Assembly: GCF_946479685.1 (NCBI RefSeq) | Contig: NZ_CAMLGS010000032.1 | Span: 1-23,758 of the forward strand | Origin: an uncultured Methylotenera sp. | GTDB lineage: Bacteria; Pseudomonadota; Gammaproteobacteria; Burkholderiales; Methylophilaceae | Reading direction: 5' to 3' | Length of the DNA: 23,758 nucleotides | Shown: piece after piece, positions 14,768 through 22,841 of the stretch | Layout: each line of letters starts with the position of its first letter | How positions within the stretch are numbered: the first letter of the stretch is position 1 | Notes under the pieces: generated by a model | Told to the model about the DNA's origin: nothing | The model's input: the letters and a program-made list of their open reading frames with translations, nothing else | Database searches by the model: none | Program-made: the position numbers and the translations under genes

Positions 14768-15364
14768 CTAAAAATCACCTTTACGTACCCTATCCATCAA
14801 TTCAAGCAACTTGGTTTCTAGCTCCTGCGCAGACTTCTTCGCACGTTCTGTGGGGTGCTTAATGTTTTTTAAATCAAAAGTCGGGCGGTCCATCGCGATA
14901 TATAGCTGGGGCTTATTATCGTGGCCTGGCTTTTCATAAATTGCCACTCGGCAAGGTGCAAATACCAGGAACTCCGGATGATCTAAAATAATCTCTGTGC
15001 CCATGCTCAAATTGCAAAATGAGCGTACCTCTTTAATCCCCTGCGGATCTACACCACGTAACTTCATATGCTCACCAATCGGGAAATTAGCGGGGTTCAC
15101 AAAGTTCATGCCTTCAGAAATACTTTTCAGGCTATCGACTACATCCTGATAACTCACGTTACGATTAACCGGCAACTCATAAATAGCACTGTCGGGATCA
15201 ATCGCTGGCATGCCTGGTCGCACTTGACCAATGAGGGAGTGGTCTTTGAGCGTTGGCTGATTAAAACAGCAAGCAGCCATGCCTAAACTCAAACTTATTA
15301 GAAACACAGCATTGTGGCTTGTGTGCAAAATACGTCGTCCGCCTGATCTAAACATGGTGACCAC
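14768..15364 (-). CDS. Exported DUF302-domain protein, possible lipoprotein
   Basis: The protein has 198 residues. A basic N-terminus and hydrophobic core (about 19-30) lead to MAACC, with Cys32-Cys33 resembling a lipobox, although the -3 position is Met rather than Leu. The mature part (about 58-165) has the DUF302 pattern: a start such as SYQDVVDSLKSISEGMNFVNPANFPIGEHM, then VRSFCNLSMGTEIILDHPEFLVFAPCRVAIYE. Two further Cys (in SFCN and APCR) are conserved-looking. The ATG three codons in (15355) is an alternative start. The gene starts 10 bases after the cysB stop, so it is probably transcribed with the sulfur regulator. DUF302 function is unknown; a sulfur link is inferred from position only. 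Confidence 0.78.
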   Translation of the reverse strand: MVTMFRSGGRRILHTSHNAVFLISLSLGMAACCFNQPTLKDHSLIGQVRPGMPAIDPDSAIYELPVNRNVSYQDVVDSLKSISEGMNFVNPANFPIGEHMKLRGVDPQGIKEVRSFCNLSMGTEIILDHPEFLVFAPCRVAIYEKPGHDNKPQLYIAMDRPTFDLKNIKHPTERAKKSAQELETKLLELMDRVRKGDF

Positions 15365-15374
15365 CTACTCTAAA

Positions 15375-16301
15375 TTAATCAGCAATCTTGAGTGCCTGAT
15401 TGACTGCGGCACGGTTGAAGTGCGGTGCAATCAGTTCAATGAATCCATACATATATCCGCGTAAGAATGCGTCCTTACGCACGCCTAGGTAAGTCGTGCT
15501 ATCGGCAAATAAATGATCAACGTCTATTTTTGCCAAATGCGTATCGCGCTCGGCGTCATAAGCCATATTGGCAAGCAAGCCTACGCCTAAGCCTAAAGTG
15601 ACATAAGTTTTAATCACGTCCGCATCAATCGCAGTAAGCACGACATTCGGCGTCAACCCTGCATCAGCAAAAGTCTTAGACACTAGCGTACCACCAGTAA
15701 ATGCAAAGTCATAGGTAATGAGTGGGTAATTCGCCAGTTTTTCTAGGGTCAAAGGACCGCCCTCTAACAAAGGATGGTCATGTGGCACCACAACGCAGCG
15801 GTTCCAGTGATAGCAAGGCAGGCACAGCAGGCTCTCGCGCTCACTAATAGACTCGGTAGCAATGCCAATATCAGCCTCGCCACTTTCAACTTGCTCTGCC
15901 ACTTGGCTAGGATTACCTTGGTGGATATTGAGCTTAACGCGCGGGTAATTGGTCATAAAGGCTTTAACTGCCGCAGGCAGCTTATAACGTGCTTGCGTGT
16001 GGGTAGTGGCAATGGTTAGCGTGCCAGTCTCCACATCGCTAAACTCCTCGCCCACGCGCTTGATATTTTCAATATCGCGCATCACCTTATCAGCCAGCAT
16101 CACAATCTGCTGACCAGGTATAGTAAGGCCAGTTAGCCGCTTGCCATTGCGTTTAAATATCTGCAGGCCAAGCTCTTCTTCAATCAACTGAATCTGCTTA
16201 CTCACGCCGGGTTGCGATGTATACAGAGCATCGGCTGCACTGGTAATATTTAACCCCTGCTTCACCACTTCATGCAAGTAACGTAACTGATGTAATTTCA
16301 T
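15375..16301 (-). CDS. cysB: CysB-type LysR-family transcriptional activator
   Basis: The protein has 308 residues. The winged helix-turn-helix occupies about 1-62, with LRYLHEVVKQGLNITSAADAL and SQPGVSKQIQLIEEELG. The effector domain shows the CysB/Cbl hallmark ATTHTQARYKLPAAVKAF followed by YPRVKLNIHQGNPSQVAEQV, and further on ESGEADIGIATE and LITYDFAFTGGTLV. CysB-type proteins bind N-acetylserine (or APS for Cbl) and activate sulfate assimilation. The gene diverges from the sulfate operon across 179 bases, the normal arrangement for a LysR regulator that controls its neighbour. CysB or Cbl cannot be distinguished by eye. Confidence 0.9.
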   Translation of the reverse strand: MKLHQLRYLHEVVKQGLNITSAADALYTSQPGVSKQIQLIEEELGLQIFKRNGKRLTGLTIPGQQIVMLADKVMRDIENIKRVGEEFSDVETGTLTIATTHTQARYKLPAAVKAFMTNYPRVKLNIHQGNPSQVAEQVESGEADIGIATESISERESLLCLPCYHWNRCVVVPHDHPLLEGGPLTLEKLANYPLITYDFAFTGGTLVSKTFADAGLTPNVVLTAIDADVIKTYVTLGLGVGLLANMAYDAERDTHLAKIDVDHLFADSTTYLGVRKDAFLRGYMYGFIELIAPHFNRAAVNQALKIAD

Positions 16302-16388
16302 TGGATTAGCTTCTTCTAAACAAGATATTTAAAGCATACGGCTTACATTATTAACACCTACAAACGCACATATCTTATATAACTAAAC

Positions 16389-16443
16389 GATATATCCATA
16401 GAATAACATATTCTTAAAAAAAACAAGAACACACTGTTATAGT
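16389..16443 (+). promoter_or_regulatory. Candidate CysB-controlled promoter of the sulfate operon
   Basis: A -10 box TATAGT lies at 16438-16443 but no fair -35 hexamer is found at 16-18 bases, as expected of an activator-dependent promoter. Upstream, AGAATA-ACA-TATTCT (16400-16414) is a perfect inverted repeat, preceded by the palindrome GATATATC (16389-16396). The repeat is centred about 40 bases before a start site near 16450, a typical position for LysR activation sites. On the opposite strand the same region must drive cysB. Confidence 0.5.
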
Positions 16444-16480
16444 ACGCGCCTAAAATTTTAACTAATAACGGATACTCCAC

Positions 16481-17275
16481 ATGGAATTTGGTTATGTAAT
16501 TTCAGGCTTCGCTGTAGGCCTACTCGTTGGCGTCACAGGTGTAGGTGGCGGTTCACTAATGACACCTCTACTCGTTTTTTTATTCGGTTTTAAAGCAACA
16601 GTCGCGGTAGGCACAGACTTGCTATATGCAGCCATCACCAAAACTGGTGGCGTATTTGTGCACCATAACACACATAAATCGGTTGACTGGCGAGTAGTGG
16701 GATGGATGTCAGCAGGCAGCTTACCCGCAGCGATCACCACAATTTTTGTGATTAAACACCTGATCCAAATTGAAAAAGATATTTCCGGCTTTATCACCCA
16801 TACATTGGGCGTTGCGCTGATTTTAACTTCAATCGCATTGATTATTCGCAGCTATATCACCAGAAAGAAAATTCGCGAAATTGAAGATAGTGTCATTAGT
16901 AGTGGTCGTTTTAATAAAATTCAGGTCCCAGCAACCATATTTACTGGCATAATACTGGGTGCGCTAGTTACAATATCTTCAGTAGGTGCAGGTGCGCTTG
17001 GCACACTGGCGATACTCTTCCTTTATCCTAAGATGAGCACGCTCAAAGTAGTAGGTACTGATTTAGCGCATGCAATCCCGTTAACGGCGGTTGCGGGCTT
17101 CGGTCATTGGACGCTTGGACATGTCAACTTTGAACTGTTAGGCACATTGCTCATCGGATCCTTACCCGGAATATGGGTAGGTAGCCACTTGAGTGTAAGA
17201 ATTCCAGAGAAAATATTACGTCTAATTTTAGCCACACTATTACTTGTGATTGGCTTGAAATTCGTTTTGGTTTAA
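16481..17275 (+). CDS. TauE/SafE-family (TSUP) anion permease, candidate sulfate or sulfite transporter
   Basis: This 264-residue membrane protein has about seven or eight hydrophobic segments. Two copies of the family repeat are visible: VGVTGVGGGSLMTPLLVFLFGF (about 16-37) with VAVGTDLLYAAITKTGG, and in the second half ISSVGAGALGTLAILFLYP with VVGTDLAHAIPLTAVAG. TSUP proteins move sulfite, sulfonates, sulfate or thiosulfate; direction and substrate vary. As first gene of the sulfate reduction operon and in the absence of CysTWA or SulP genes in the window, import of sulfate is a reasonable inference, as proposed for the TauE-type CysZ of Corynebacterium glutamicum. Export of excess sulfite is the alternative. 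Confidence 0.87.
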   Translation: MEFGYVISGFAVGLLVGVTGVGGGSLMTPLLVFLFGFKATVAVGTDLLYAAITKTGGVFVHHNTHKSVDWRVVGWMSAGSLPAAITTIFVIKHLIQIEKDISGFITHTLGVALILTSIALIIRSYITRKKIREIEDSVISSGRFNKIQVPATIFTGIILGALVTISSVGAGALGTLAILFLYPKMSTLKVVGTDLAHAIPLTAVAGFGHWTLGHVNFELLGTLLIGSLPGIWVGSHLSVRIPEKILRLILATLLLVIGLKFVLV

Positions 17276-17307
17276 TTTAAAAGTTAGTTTAAAAAGCACG
17301 ATATATT

Positions 17308-18975
17308 ATGTATAAATACGATGAAATAGATCAACAGATTGTTGATGAACGCGTTGCCCAATATCGCGACCAAACGCGCCGCTACTTGGCAGGCGAGCTG
17401 TCAGAAGACGAGTTCCGCCCACTACGCCTACAAAATGGCTTATATATTCAACGTCAGGCACCGATGCTGCGCATCGCCGTGCCTTACGGCATGTTATCTA
17501 GCGCACAATTGCGCAAACTTGGCGATATTTCCAAGAAATACGACAAAGGCTATGGCCACTTCAGCACCCGTCAGAACCTGCAATTAAACTGGCCTAAACT
17601 GGAAGATGTGCCTGAAATTTTGGCGGATTTAGCCACAGTTGAAATGCATGCAATTCAAACATCAGGTAACTGCATCCGTAACATTACTACAGACCAATTT
17701 GTAGGCGTTGCACCGGATGAAGTGATTGACCCACGCGCGATTGCTGAAATCATGCGCCAATGGAGCACGTTCCACCCTGAGTTTGCTCTATTGCCACGTA
17801 AATTCAAAATCGCAGTTTCTGGTACTAAAAATGACCGTGCGCTGGTACAAGCTCACGACATCGGCCTTGAGTTCTACCGCGACAGCAACAACCAAGTTGC
17901 CATCAAAGTATGGGTTGGCGGTGGCTTAGGCCGTACACCAATCTTAGGTACTGTGATTCGCGAGCATTTAGAATGGCAACACGCCCTGACCTACTGCGAA
18001 GCGATTATCCGTGTATATAACCTGCATGGCCGTCGCGACAACATCTACAAAGCACGTATCAAGATTTTAGTAAAAGCTTTAGGCATTGATGAATTCCGTA
18101 AACAAGTGGACGCAGAATGGGCGCACATTAAAGATACAGAAAACACCATCACTGAAGATGAACTAGCACGCGTTGCCCAGCACTTTGACGTAATGCCATA
18201 TGAAAACGTACCAGCACATGATGCAGGCTTTGACGCGGCTGTTGCCAGCAACCCTGCATTTGCGGCATGGGTAAAACGTTGCGTACATCCACACAAACAA
18301 GCAGGCTACCGCGCGGTTACCCTATCACTCAAACCGCACGGCCAAGCGCCTGGCGATATTAGCTCTGAACAAATGTGGACAGTGGCTGACCTTGCTGACC
18401 AATACAGCTTTGGTGAACTGCGTTCATCACATGAGCAAAACTTAATCTTGGCTGATGTTAAATTAAGTGACCTATTTGCATTATGGGAAAAAGCACGTGC
18501 TAACGGTTTAGCAAGCCCGAACATTGGTTTGCTAACAGACATTATTTGCTGCCCAGGCGGCGACTTCTGCTCACTGGCTAACGCCAAGAGCATTCCTATC
18601 GCTAAAGCGATTCAAATGCAGTTTGACGATCTTGACTACCTGCATGATATTGGCGAGATGGAACTGAATATTTCAGGTTGTATGAACGCCTGCGGTCACC
18701 ACCATGTAGGCCACATCGGTATTCTTGGTGTAGATAAAGATGGCTCAGAGTGGTACCAAGTGACTATCGGCGGCAAACAAGGCAATGATGCAAGCCTTGG
18801 CACCGTAATCGGCCCTTCATTCTCTGCTGAAGAAATGCCTAGCGTGGTGCAAAAACTGATTGAGGTTTACCTCAAAGAACGTACGCCTGAAGAAAGATTT
18901 ATTGATACTGTGCGTCGTTTGGGCGTTGCCCCATTCAAAGCACATGTCTATGCAAAAAACGAGGTTGCAGCATGA
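17308..18975 (+). CDS. cysI: Assimilatory sulfite reductase hemoprotein (siroheme, 4Fe-4S)
   Basis: The protein has 555 residues. Siroheme-contacting blocks seen are HFSTRQNLQLNW (84-95), TSGNCIRNIT (118-127) and LPRKFKIAVSG (162-172). The cluster ligands are Cys415 and Cys421 (CPGGDFC) and Cys458 and Cys462 (CMNAC), with the spacing C-x5-C and C-x3-C of the sulfite/nitrite reductase family. It reduces sulfite to sulfide with six electrons in the cytoplasm. A nitrite reductase is the alternative in this family, but the operon decides for sulfite. There is no cysJ flavoprotein partner here, so electrons must come from a ferredoxin or from a gene elsewhere. The stop overlaps the DUF934 gene by ATGA. 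The ribosome binding site is weak. Confidence 0.93.
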   Translation: MYKYDEIDQQIVDERVAQYRDQTRRYLAGELSEDEFRPLRLQNGLYIQRQAPMLRIAVPYGMLSSAQLRKLGDISKKYDKGYGHFSTRQNLQLNWPKLEDVPEILADLATVEMHAIQTSGNCIRNITTDQFVGVAPDEVIDPRAIAEIMRQWSTFHPEFALLPRKFKIAVSGTKNDRALVQAHDIGLEFYRDSNNQVAIKVWVGGGLGRTPILGTVIREHLEWQHALTYCEAIIRVYNLHGRRDNIYKARIKILVKALGIDEFRKQVDAEWAHIKDTENTITEDELARVAQHFDVMPYENVPAHDAGFDAAVASNPAFAAWVKRCVHPHKQAGYRAVTLSLKPHGQAPGDISSEQMWTVADLADQYSFGELRSSHEQNLILADVKLSDLFALWEKARANGLASPNIGLLTDIICCPGGDFCSLANAKSIPIAKAIQMQFDDLDYLHDIGEMELNISGCMNACGHHHVGHIGILGVDKDGSEWYQVTIGGKQGNDASLGTVIGPSFSAEEMPSVVQKLIEVYLKERTPEERFIDTVRRLGVAPFKAHVYAKNEVAA

Positions 18976-19589
18976 GTAATTTAATCAAACTAAACAATGG
19001 CGTAGCGAGCGTGGTAGAAGACGACTGGACTCTGGTTCAGTTGCCAGCCACGCAAGTAGAAGAGCGCAAACAAGCCGGTAAAGTAGTGTTATTTAAACTG
19101 ACTGGTGAAGAAACCGTTACTGAAGCACAAATTGCCGACACAGTGATTCCAGCTACAGGCAAAATCATTCTGCCTTTAAGCGTATTTGTTGCACGCAACA
19201 GCGAATTTAAAGATCGCATTGCACAAGGTGAAATCGGCGTTTGGTTAGCCACACACGAGCTTCTTGAGAATCTAACGCAGCAACAAGCAGACTTAAATGC
19301 GCTGCCTATCATCGCGATTTTTGTAGAGCGCTTTGCAGATGGCCGTATTTTCTCGCTAGGTAACTTGCTACGTACACGTTTTGGCTTTAAAAATGAACTA
19401 CGTGCGTTTGGTGATGTGTTACGTGACCAATTGTTTTTCTTGAAACGTAGCGGTTTTACCAGCTATCTAGTGCGTGCAGACCGTTCAGCACAAGAGGCTA
19501 TTGCCAGCTTAAGTGACTTTACTAAACCATACCAAGGTGCGGTTGATGAGCCACGCCCTGTATTCAAGCGTTATAACAGAGGCGCATAA
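18972..19589 (+). CDS. DUF934 protein, sulfite-reductase-associated
   Basis: The protein has 205 residues. The C-terminal half carries the DUF934 core: FADGRIFSLGNLLRTRFGF, NELRAFGDVLRDQLFFLKRSGF and the ending FTKPYQGAVDEPRPVFKRY. The N-terminal half (about 1-100) is less distinctive, with LPLSVFVARNSEF and IGVWLATHE. The family is soluble, has no known cofactor motif and regularly sits directly after cysI in proteobacteria, which suggests an accessory role in sulfite reduction (assembly, electron transfer or siroheme delivery are guesses). It overlaps cysI by four bases and abuts cysH with no gap, so it is translated with both. Confidence 0.85.
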   Translation: MSNLIKLNNGVASVVEDDWTLVQLPATQVEERKQAGKVVLFKLTGEETVTEAQIADTVIPATGKIILPLSVFVARNSEFKDRIAQGEIGVWLATHELLENLTQQQADLNALPIIAIFVERFADGRIFSLGNLLRTRFGFKNELRAFGDVLRDQLFFLKRSGFTSYLVRADRSAQEAIASLSDFTKPYQGAVDEPRPVFKRYNRGA

Positions 19590-20369
19590 ATGACTACGGA
19601 TGTAGATTTAGGCCAGGTTGTGATGCTTAAACCTAGTGCCAACAACCCGGCGACTAGGCCAACACTAACGGATGAATTGGTAGCAAGCGTTAAACAAAAA
19701 GCCGGTGAAGTGCAGGCACTGCTGAGCAATGCTGCCAACGAGTTCGGTGCGAATGAAGCCACCTTTGCCAACAGCTTTGGTGCAGAAGACATGGTGTTAA
19801 CCGACATCATTCAGCGCCAAAAGATTGCCATTGAGATTTTCTCACTGGACACTGGCCGCCTGCCTGTTGAAACTTATGACCTAATTGCCAAAACAGAGCA
19901 GACTTACAACACCAAGCTCAAAATCTTTTTCCCACAGTCTGACGCGGTAGAAAGTTATGTGCGAACCAACGGCATCAACGCATTCTACGAATCTATAGAC
20001 TTGCGTAAAGCCTGCTGTTTTATGCGTAAAGTAGAACCATTGCAACGTGCCTTAAAAGGCAAAAAAGCATGGGTCACCGGCATGCGCGCAGAGCAATCTA
20101 CTACGCGCGTTAACCTGCCATTCCGCGAGTTTGACAGTGGCAATAATTTAGAAAAATTCAACCCGCTAAGTAACTGGACTGAAAAAGAAGTATGGGCCTA
20201 CATCCGCATGTTTGATGTGCCGTACAACAAACTGCATGACCAGTTTTACCCTAGCATCGGCTGCGCACCATGTACGCGTGCGATTGCCATGGGTGAAGAT
20301 GTACGCGCTGGCCGCTGGTGGTGGGAAGACCCGAACAGCAAAGAGTGCGGATTACACGTAAAGAAATGA
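19590..20369 (+). CDS. cysH: Adenylyl-sulfate (APS) reductase, 4Fe-4S type
   Basis: The protein has 259 residues with an N-terminal extension of about 25. The PP-loop-related core shows ANSFGAEDMVLTDII (60-74), SLDTGRLPVETY (85-96) and VTGMRAEQSTTR (162-173). Cys142-Cys143 (KACCFMRKVEPL), Cys225 and Cys228 (GCAPC) are the four ligands that mark the APS-reducing class with a 4Fe-4S cluster; Cys253 in KECGLH is the catalytic thiol. It reduces APS to sulfite and AMP with thioredoxin or glutathione. This matches the absence of an APS kinase (cysC) from the operon. It starts on the base after the DUF934 stop. Confidence 0.94.
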   Translation: MTTDVDLGQVVMLKPSANNPATRPTLTDELVASVKQKAGEVQALLSNAANEFGANEATFANSFGAEDMVLTDIIQRQKIAIEIFSLDTGRLPVETYDLIAKTEQTYNTKLKIFFPQSDAVESYVRTNGINAFYESIDLRKACCFMRKVEPLQRALKGKKAWVTGMRAEQSTTRVNLPFREFDSGNNLEKFNPLSNWTEKEVWAYIRMFDVPYNKLHDQFYPSIGCAPCTRAIAMGEDVRAGRWWWEDPNSKECGLHVKK

Positions 20370-20426
20370 TTTTATAAAATTCTGCTACGTACTAAGTAGT
20401 AATTTTGATTTTTGAAACCTAAGAAT

Positions 20427-21359
20427 ATGACAACGACTAAACAACCTTTATCTCATTTAGACTGGCTAGAGTCAGAGGCCATTTACATTCTGCGCGAAGT
20501 TGCAGGCCAATGTAGCAACCCTGTACTACTATTCTCAGGTGGCAAAGATTCACTATGTATTTTACGTTTAGCTGAAAAAGCATTCCGCCCAGGTAAATTC
20601 CCGTTCCCACTGATGCATATCGATACTGGCCATAACTATCAGGAAGTATTGGATTTCCGCGACCAACGCGCGGCAGAACTAGGCGAGCGCCTGATTGTAC
20701 GTTCAGTGGAAGACTCAATGAAACGTGGTACCGTGGTATTAAAATCACCTGATGAGCCACGCAACAAACATCAGTCTGTAACCTTACTGGAAGCGATTGA
20801 AGAGTTTGGCTTTGACTGCTGCATCGGTGGTGCACGCCGCGATGAAGAAAAAGCCCGTGCTAAAGAGCGTATCATGAGTTTCCGTGATGAGTTTGGCCAA
20901 TGGGATCCGAAAAACCAACGCCCTGAATTATGGAACCTGTATAACGCACGTTCACATAAGGGTGAAAACATCCGCGCCTTCCCTATTTCTAACTGGACAG
21001 AAATGGATGTATGGCAATATATCGAGCGCGAGAATTTAGGCTTGCCAAGCATCTACTTCTCACACCAACGCGACATTATTATGCGCGGCGGTGCAATGAT
21101 GCCAGCCAACGTGCCTCTAGCTAGCGGCGAAATCATTAACCAGCCTAAACCAGGTGAAGAAGTGATTAACATGCAAGTTCGCTTCAGAACTGTAGGTGAC
21201 ATCACATGTACCGCACCAGTGCTTTCAGACGCTGACAATGTAAGCAAAATTGTGATTGAAACAGCTACCACTACCATTACAGAACGTGGTGCGACACGTC
21301 TGGATGACCAAACTTCAGACGCTTCAATGGAGCAACGTAAAAAAGAAGGATATTTCTAA
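20427..21359 (+). CDS. cysD: Sulfate adenylyltransferase small subunit
   Basis: The ATP-pyrophosphatase PP-loop SGGKDS is at 37-42, followed by FPLMHIDTGHNYQEVLDFRD, CCIGGARRDEEKARAKER, FPISNWTEMDVWQYI and the C-terminal ending MEQRKKEGYF. CysD forms APS from ATP and sulfate, driven by GTP hydrolysis in CysN. The frame is open further upstream to a TTG at 20412, but the ATG at 20427 with TAAG at a normal distance is preferred, giving 310 residues. The leader directly before this ATG is nearly the same as that before cysN. It lies 57 bases after cysH. Confidence 0.94.
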   Translation: MTTTKQPLSHLDWLESEAIYILREVAGQCSNPVLLFSGGKDSLCILRLAEKAFRPGKFPFPLMHIDTGHNYQEVLDFRDQRAAELGERLIVRSVEDSMKRGTVVLKSPDEPRNKHQSVTLLEAIEEFGFDCCIGGARRDEEKARAKERIMSFRDEFGQWDPKNQRPELWNLYNARSHKGENIRAFPISNWTEMDVWQYIERENLGLPSIYFSHQRDIIMRGGAMMPANVPLASGEIINQPKPGEEVINMQVRFRTVGDITCTAPVLSDADNVSKIVIETATTTITERGATRLDDQTSDASMEQRKKEGYF

Positions 21360-21374
21360 AGGTGCGCACTAATC

Positions 21375-21402
21375 CGGTTGATTGAACATATTAAATCAAC
21401 CG
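21375..21402 (+). terminator. Stem-loop with T-rich tail in the cysD-cysN gap
   Basis: CGGTTGATT (21375-21383) and AATCAACCG (21394-21402) are exact inverted copies with a 10-base loop, followed directly by TTTTA. This has the form of a modest Rho-independent terminator, starting 15 bases after the cysD stop. Because cysN must still be expressed, it would act as a partial terminator or as a 3' stabiliser of the cysD part of the message. Confidence 0.55.
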
Positions 21403-21408
21403 TTTTAT

Positions 21409-21426
21409 CCAGGCATTTTTGTCTGG
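21409..21426 (+). other. Second hairpin before cysN, attenuator-like
   Basis: CCAGGC (21409-21414) and GTCTGG (21421-21426) form a six-pair stem with one G-U pair and the loop ATTTTT, followed by GCATTTTTGATAATTT. It lies 30 bases before the cysN ATG and stands in tandem with the stem-loop at 21375. Confidence 0.45.
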
Positions 21427-21455
21427 GCATTTTTGATAATTTGAAAACTAAGATT

Positions 21456-22730
21456 ATGACTACACAACACAACGACTCACTATTACGCTTTATGACATGC
21501 GGTAGCGTAGATGACGGTAAAAGCACTCTGATTGGCCGCTTGCTGTACGACACCAAAACTATTTTGGCGGATACGCTGACACAAATTTCAAATACTTCTA
21601 AAAAGCGTGGTATGGAAGCAGTTGACCTTTCACTGCTAACCGATGGTTTGCAAGCTGAGCGCGAACAAGGCATTACCATTGACGTTGCTTACCGCTATTT
21701 CAGCACTGGTACACGTAAGTACATTATTGCCGATGCACCAGGCCACGAACAATACACACGCAATATGGTAACTGCAGCATCGACTGCCAACCTTGCCATT
21801 ATCTTGATTGATGCGCGTAGAGGCGTATTGACGCAAACACGTCGCCACAGCTATTTAGCCCACTTGGTAGGTATTCCTCACATTGTGGTTGCTGTAAACA
21901 AAATGGACTTGGTGAATTATGACCAAGCTGTTTACGACAAAATCTGTGCAGATTACCTTGAATTTGCCACTGAGATTGGTTTAGCTGCAGCTAGAGATAT
22001 CCGCTTTATTCCAATGTCTGCATTAAATGGTGACATGCTGGTTGACCGCTTGGACAATATGCCTTGGTACCAAGGCGAAACATTGCTGGAGATGCTGGAA
22101 AAAGCACCAGCAGCCCATACCGAGCAATCAGAAGCGTTCCGCTTCCCTGTGCAGTTCGTATGCCGTCCACACGCATCTGACAATCCAGAATTACACGACT
22201 TCCGTGGCTTTATGGGCCGTATCGAATCTGGTGAAATTGCAGTTGGTGACGCAGTGACGGTGCTGCCAAATGGCTACACTTCTAAAGTAAAAGCGATTCA
22301 GCTTGGTACAGAGCAATTGCAATCAGCCGCTACAGAACAAAGCGTTACCCTGCTGTTAGAAGATGAGATCGACACTTCACGTGGTGACATGATTGTGAAA
22401 AGCACAGAAACCATTGAGCCAGTAAAACAGGTTGAGGCTTTTGTATGCTGGCTATCAGAAACACCAATGTCGACAGCGCGTACCTATATCGTTCGTCACA
22501 CCACACGTGAGTCTAAGGCTAAAGTGGGCGCTATCAGCTACAAAGTAGATGTGAACACACTAGAGCAGCAAGCGACGACTGAACTGAAAATGAATGACAT
22601 TGCGCGTATTAGCTTTAAATTGGCGCAGCCACTGATGATAGACAGCTATAAAAACAACCGTGCTACCGGCGCGTTCATCATTATTGATGAATCAACCAAC
22701 AACACCGTTGGTGCAGGGATGATTGTTTAA
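21456..22730 (+). CDS. cysN: Sulfate adenylyltransferase large subunit, EF-Tu-like GTPase
   Basis: With the start at ATG 21456 the protein has 424 residues. The GTPase motifs are GSVDDGKST (16-24), the switch I region with EREQGITIDVAYRYF (68-82), DAPGH (93-97) and NKMD (148-151). Domains II and III of the translation-factor fold follow. It couples GTP hydrolysis to APS formation by CysD. The C-terminus ends after the GTPase fold, with no fused CysC kinase domain, in keeping with a route through APS reductase. An upstream TTG at 21378 keeps the frame open but would add 26 residues encoded by the hairpin region and is rejected. Confidence 0.94.
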   Translation: MTTQHNDSLLRFMTCGSVDDGKSTLIGRLLYDTKTILADTLTQISNTSKKRGMEAVDLSLLTDGLQAEREQGITIDVAYRYFSTGTRKYIIADAPGHEQYTRNMVTAASTANLAIILIDARRGVLTQTRRHSYLAHLVGIPHIVVAVNKMDLVNYDQAVYDKICADYLEFATEIGLAAARDIRFIPMSALNGDMLVDRLDNMPWYQGETLLEMLEKAPAAHTEQSEAFRFPVQFVCRPHASDNPELHDFRGFMGRIESGEIAVGDAVTVLPNGYTSKVKAIQLGTEQLQSAATEQSVTLLLEDEIDTSRGDMIVKSTETIEPVKQVEAFVCWLSETPMSTARTYIVRHTTRESKAKVGAISYKVDVNTLEQQATTELKMNDIARISFKLAQPLMIDSYKNNRATGAFIIIDESTNNTVGAGMIV

Positions 22731-22741
22731 GTTCTGCATAA

Positions 22742-22759
22742 TCACCGTAACAACGGTGA
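22742..22759 (+). terminator. Stem-loop after cysN
   Basis: TCACCGT (22742-22748) and ACGGTGA (22753-22759) form a perfect seven-pair stem with the tetraloop AACA, 11 bases after the cysN stop. No T tract follows (CTTGCTAGAATT), so read-through into fdxA is plausible. Confidence 0.45.
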
Positions 22760-22760
22760 C

Positions 22761-22790
22761 TTGCTAGAATTAGTCATCGCAAACTAATAG
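22761..22790 (+). promoter_or_regulatory. Possible fdxA promoter
   Basis: TTGCTA (22761-22766) and TAATAG (22785-22790) are separated by 18 bases and give fair matches to -35 and -10. A small inverted repeat (AGCTT-TT-AAGCT, 22814-22825) and a good Shine-Dalgarno AAGGA (22829-22833) follow before the fdxA ATG. Confidence 0.35.
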
Positions 22791-22841
22791 AATTTCTAAT
22801 AAAATAACGTTTTAGCTTTTAAGCTGTAAAGGACTATAAAA

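Noticed and set aside
19590..20369. PAPS reductase assignment for cysH
   Set aside because: The double Cys motif (142-143) and C-x2-C (225, 228) mark the 4Fe-4S APS-reducing class, and no cysC is present.
20412..20426. Longer cysD reading frame starting at TTG 20412
   Set aside because: It adds only five residues and the ATG at 20427 has a better-spaced ribosome binding site.
21378..21455. Longer cysN reading frame starting at TTG 21378
   Set aside because: The extra 26 residues are encoded by the two hairpins, do not resemble CysN N-termini, and the ATG at 21456 has a leader matching that of cysD.
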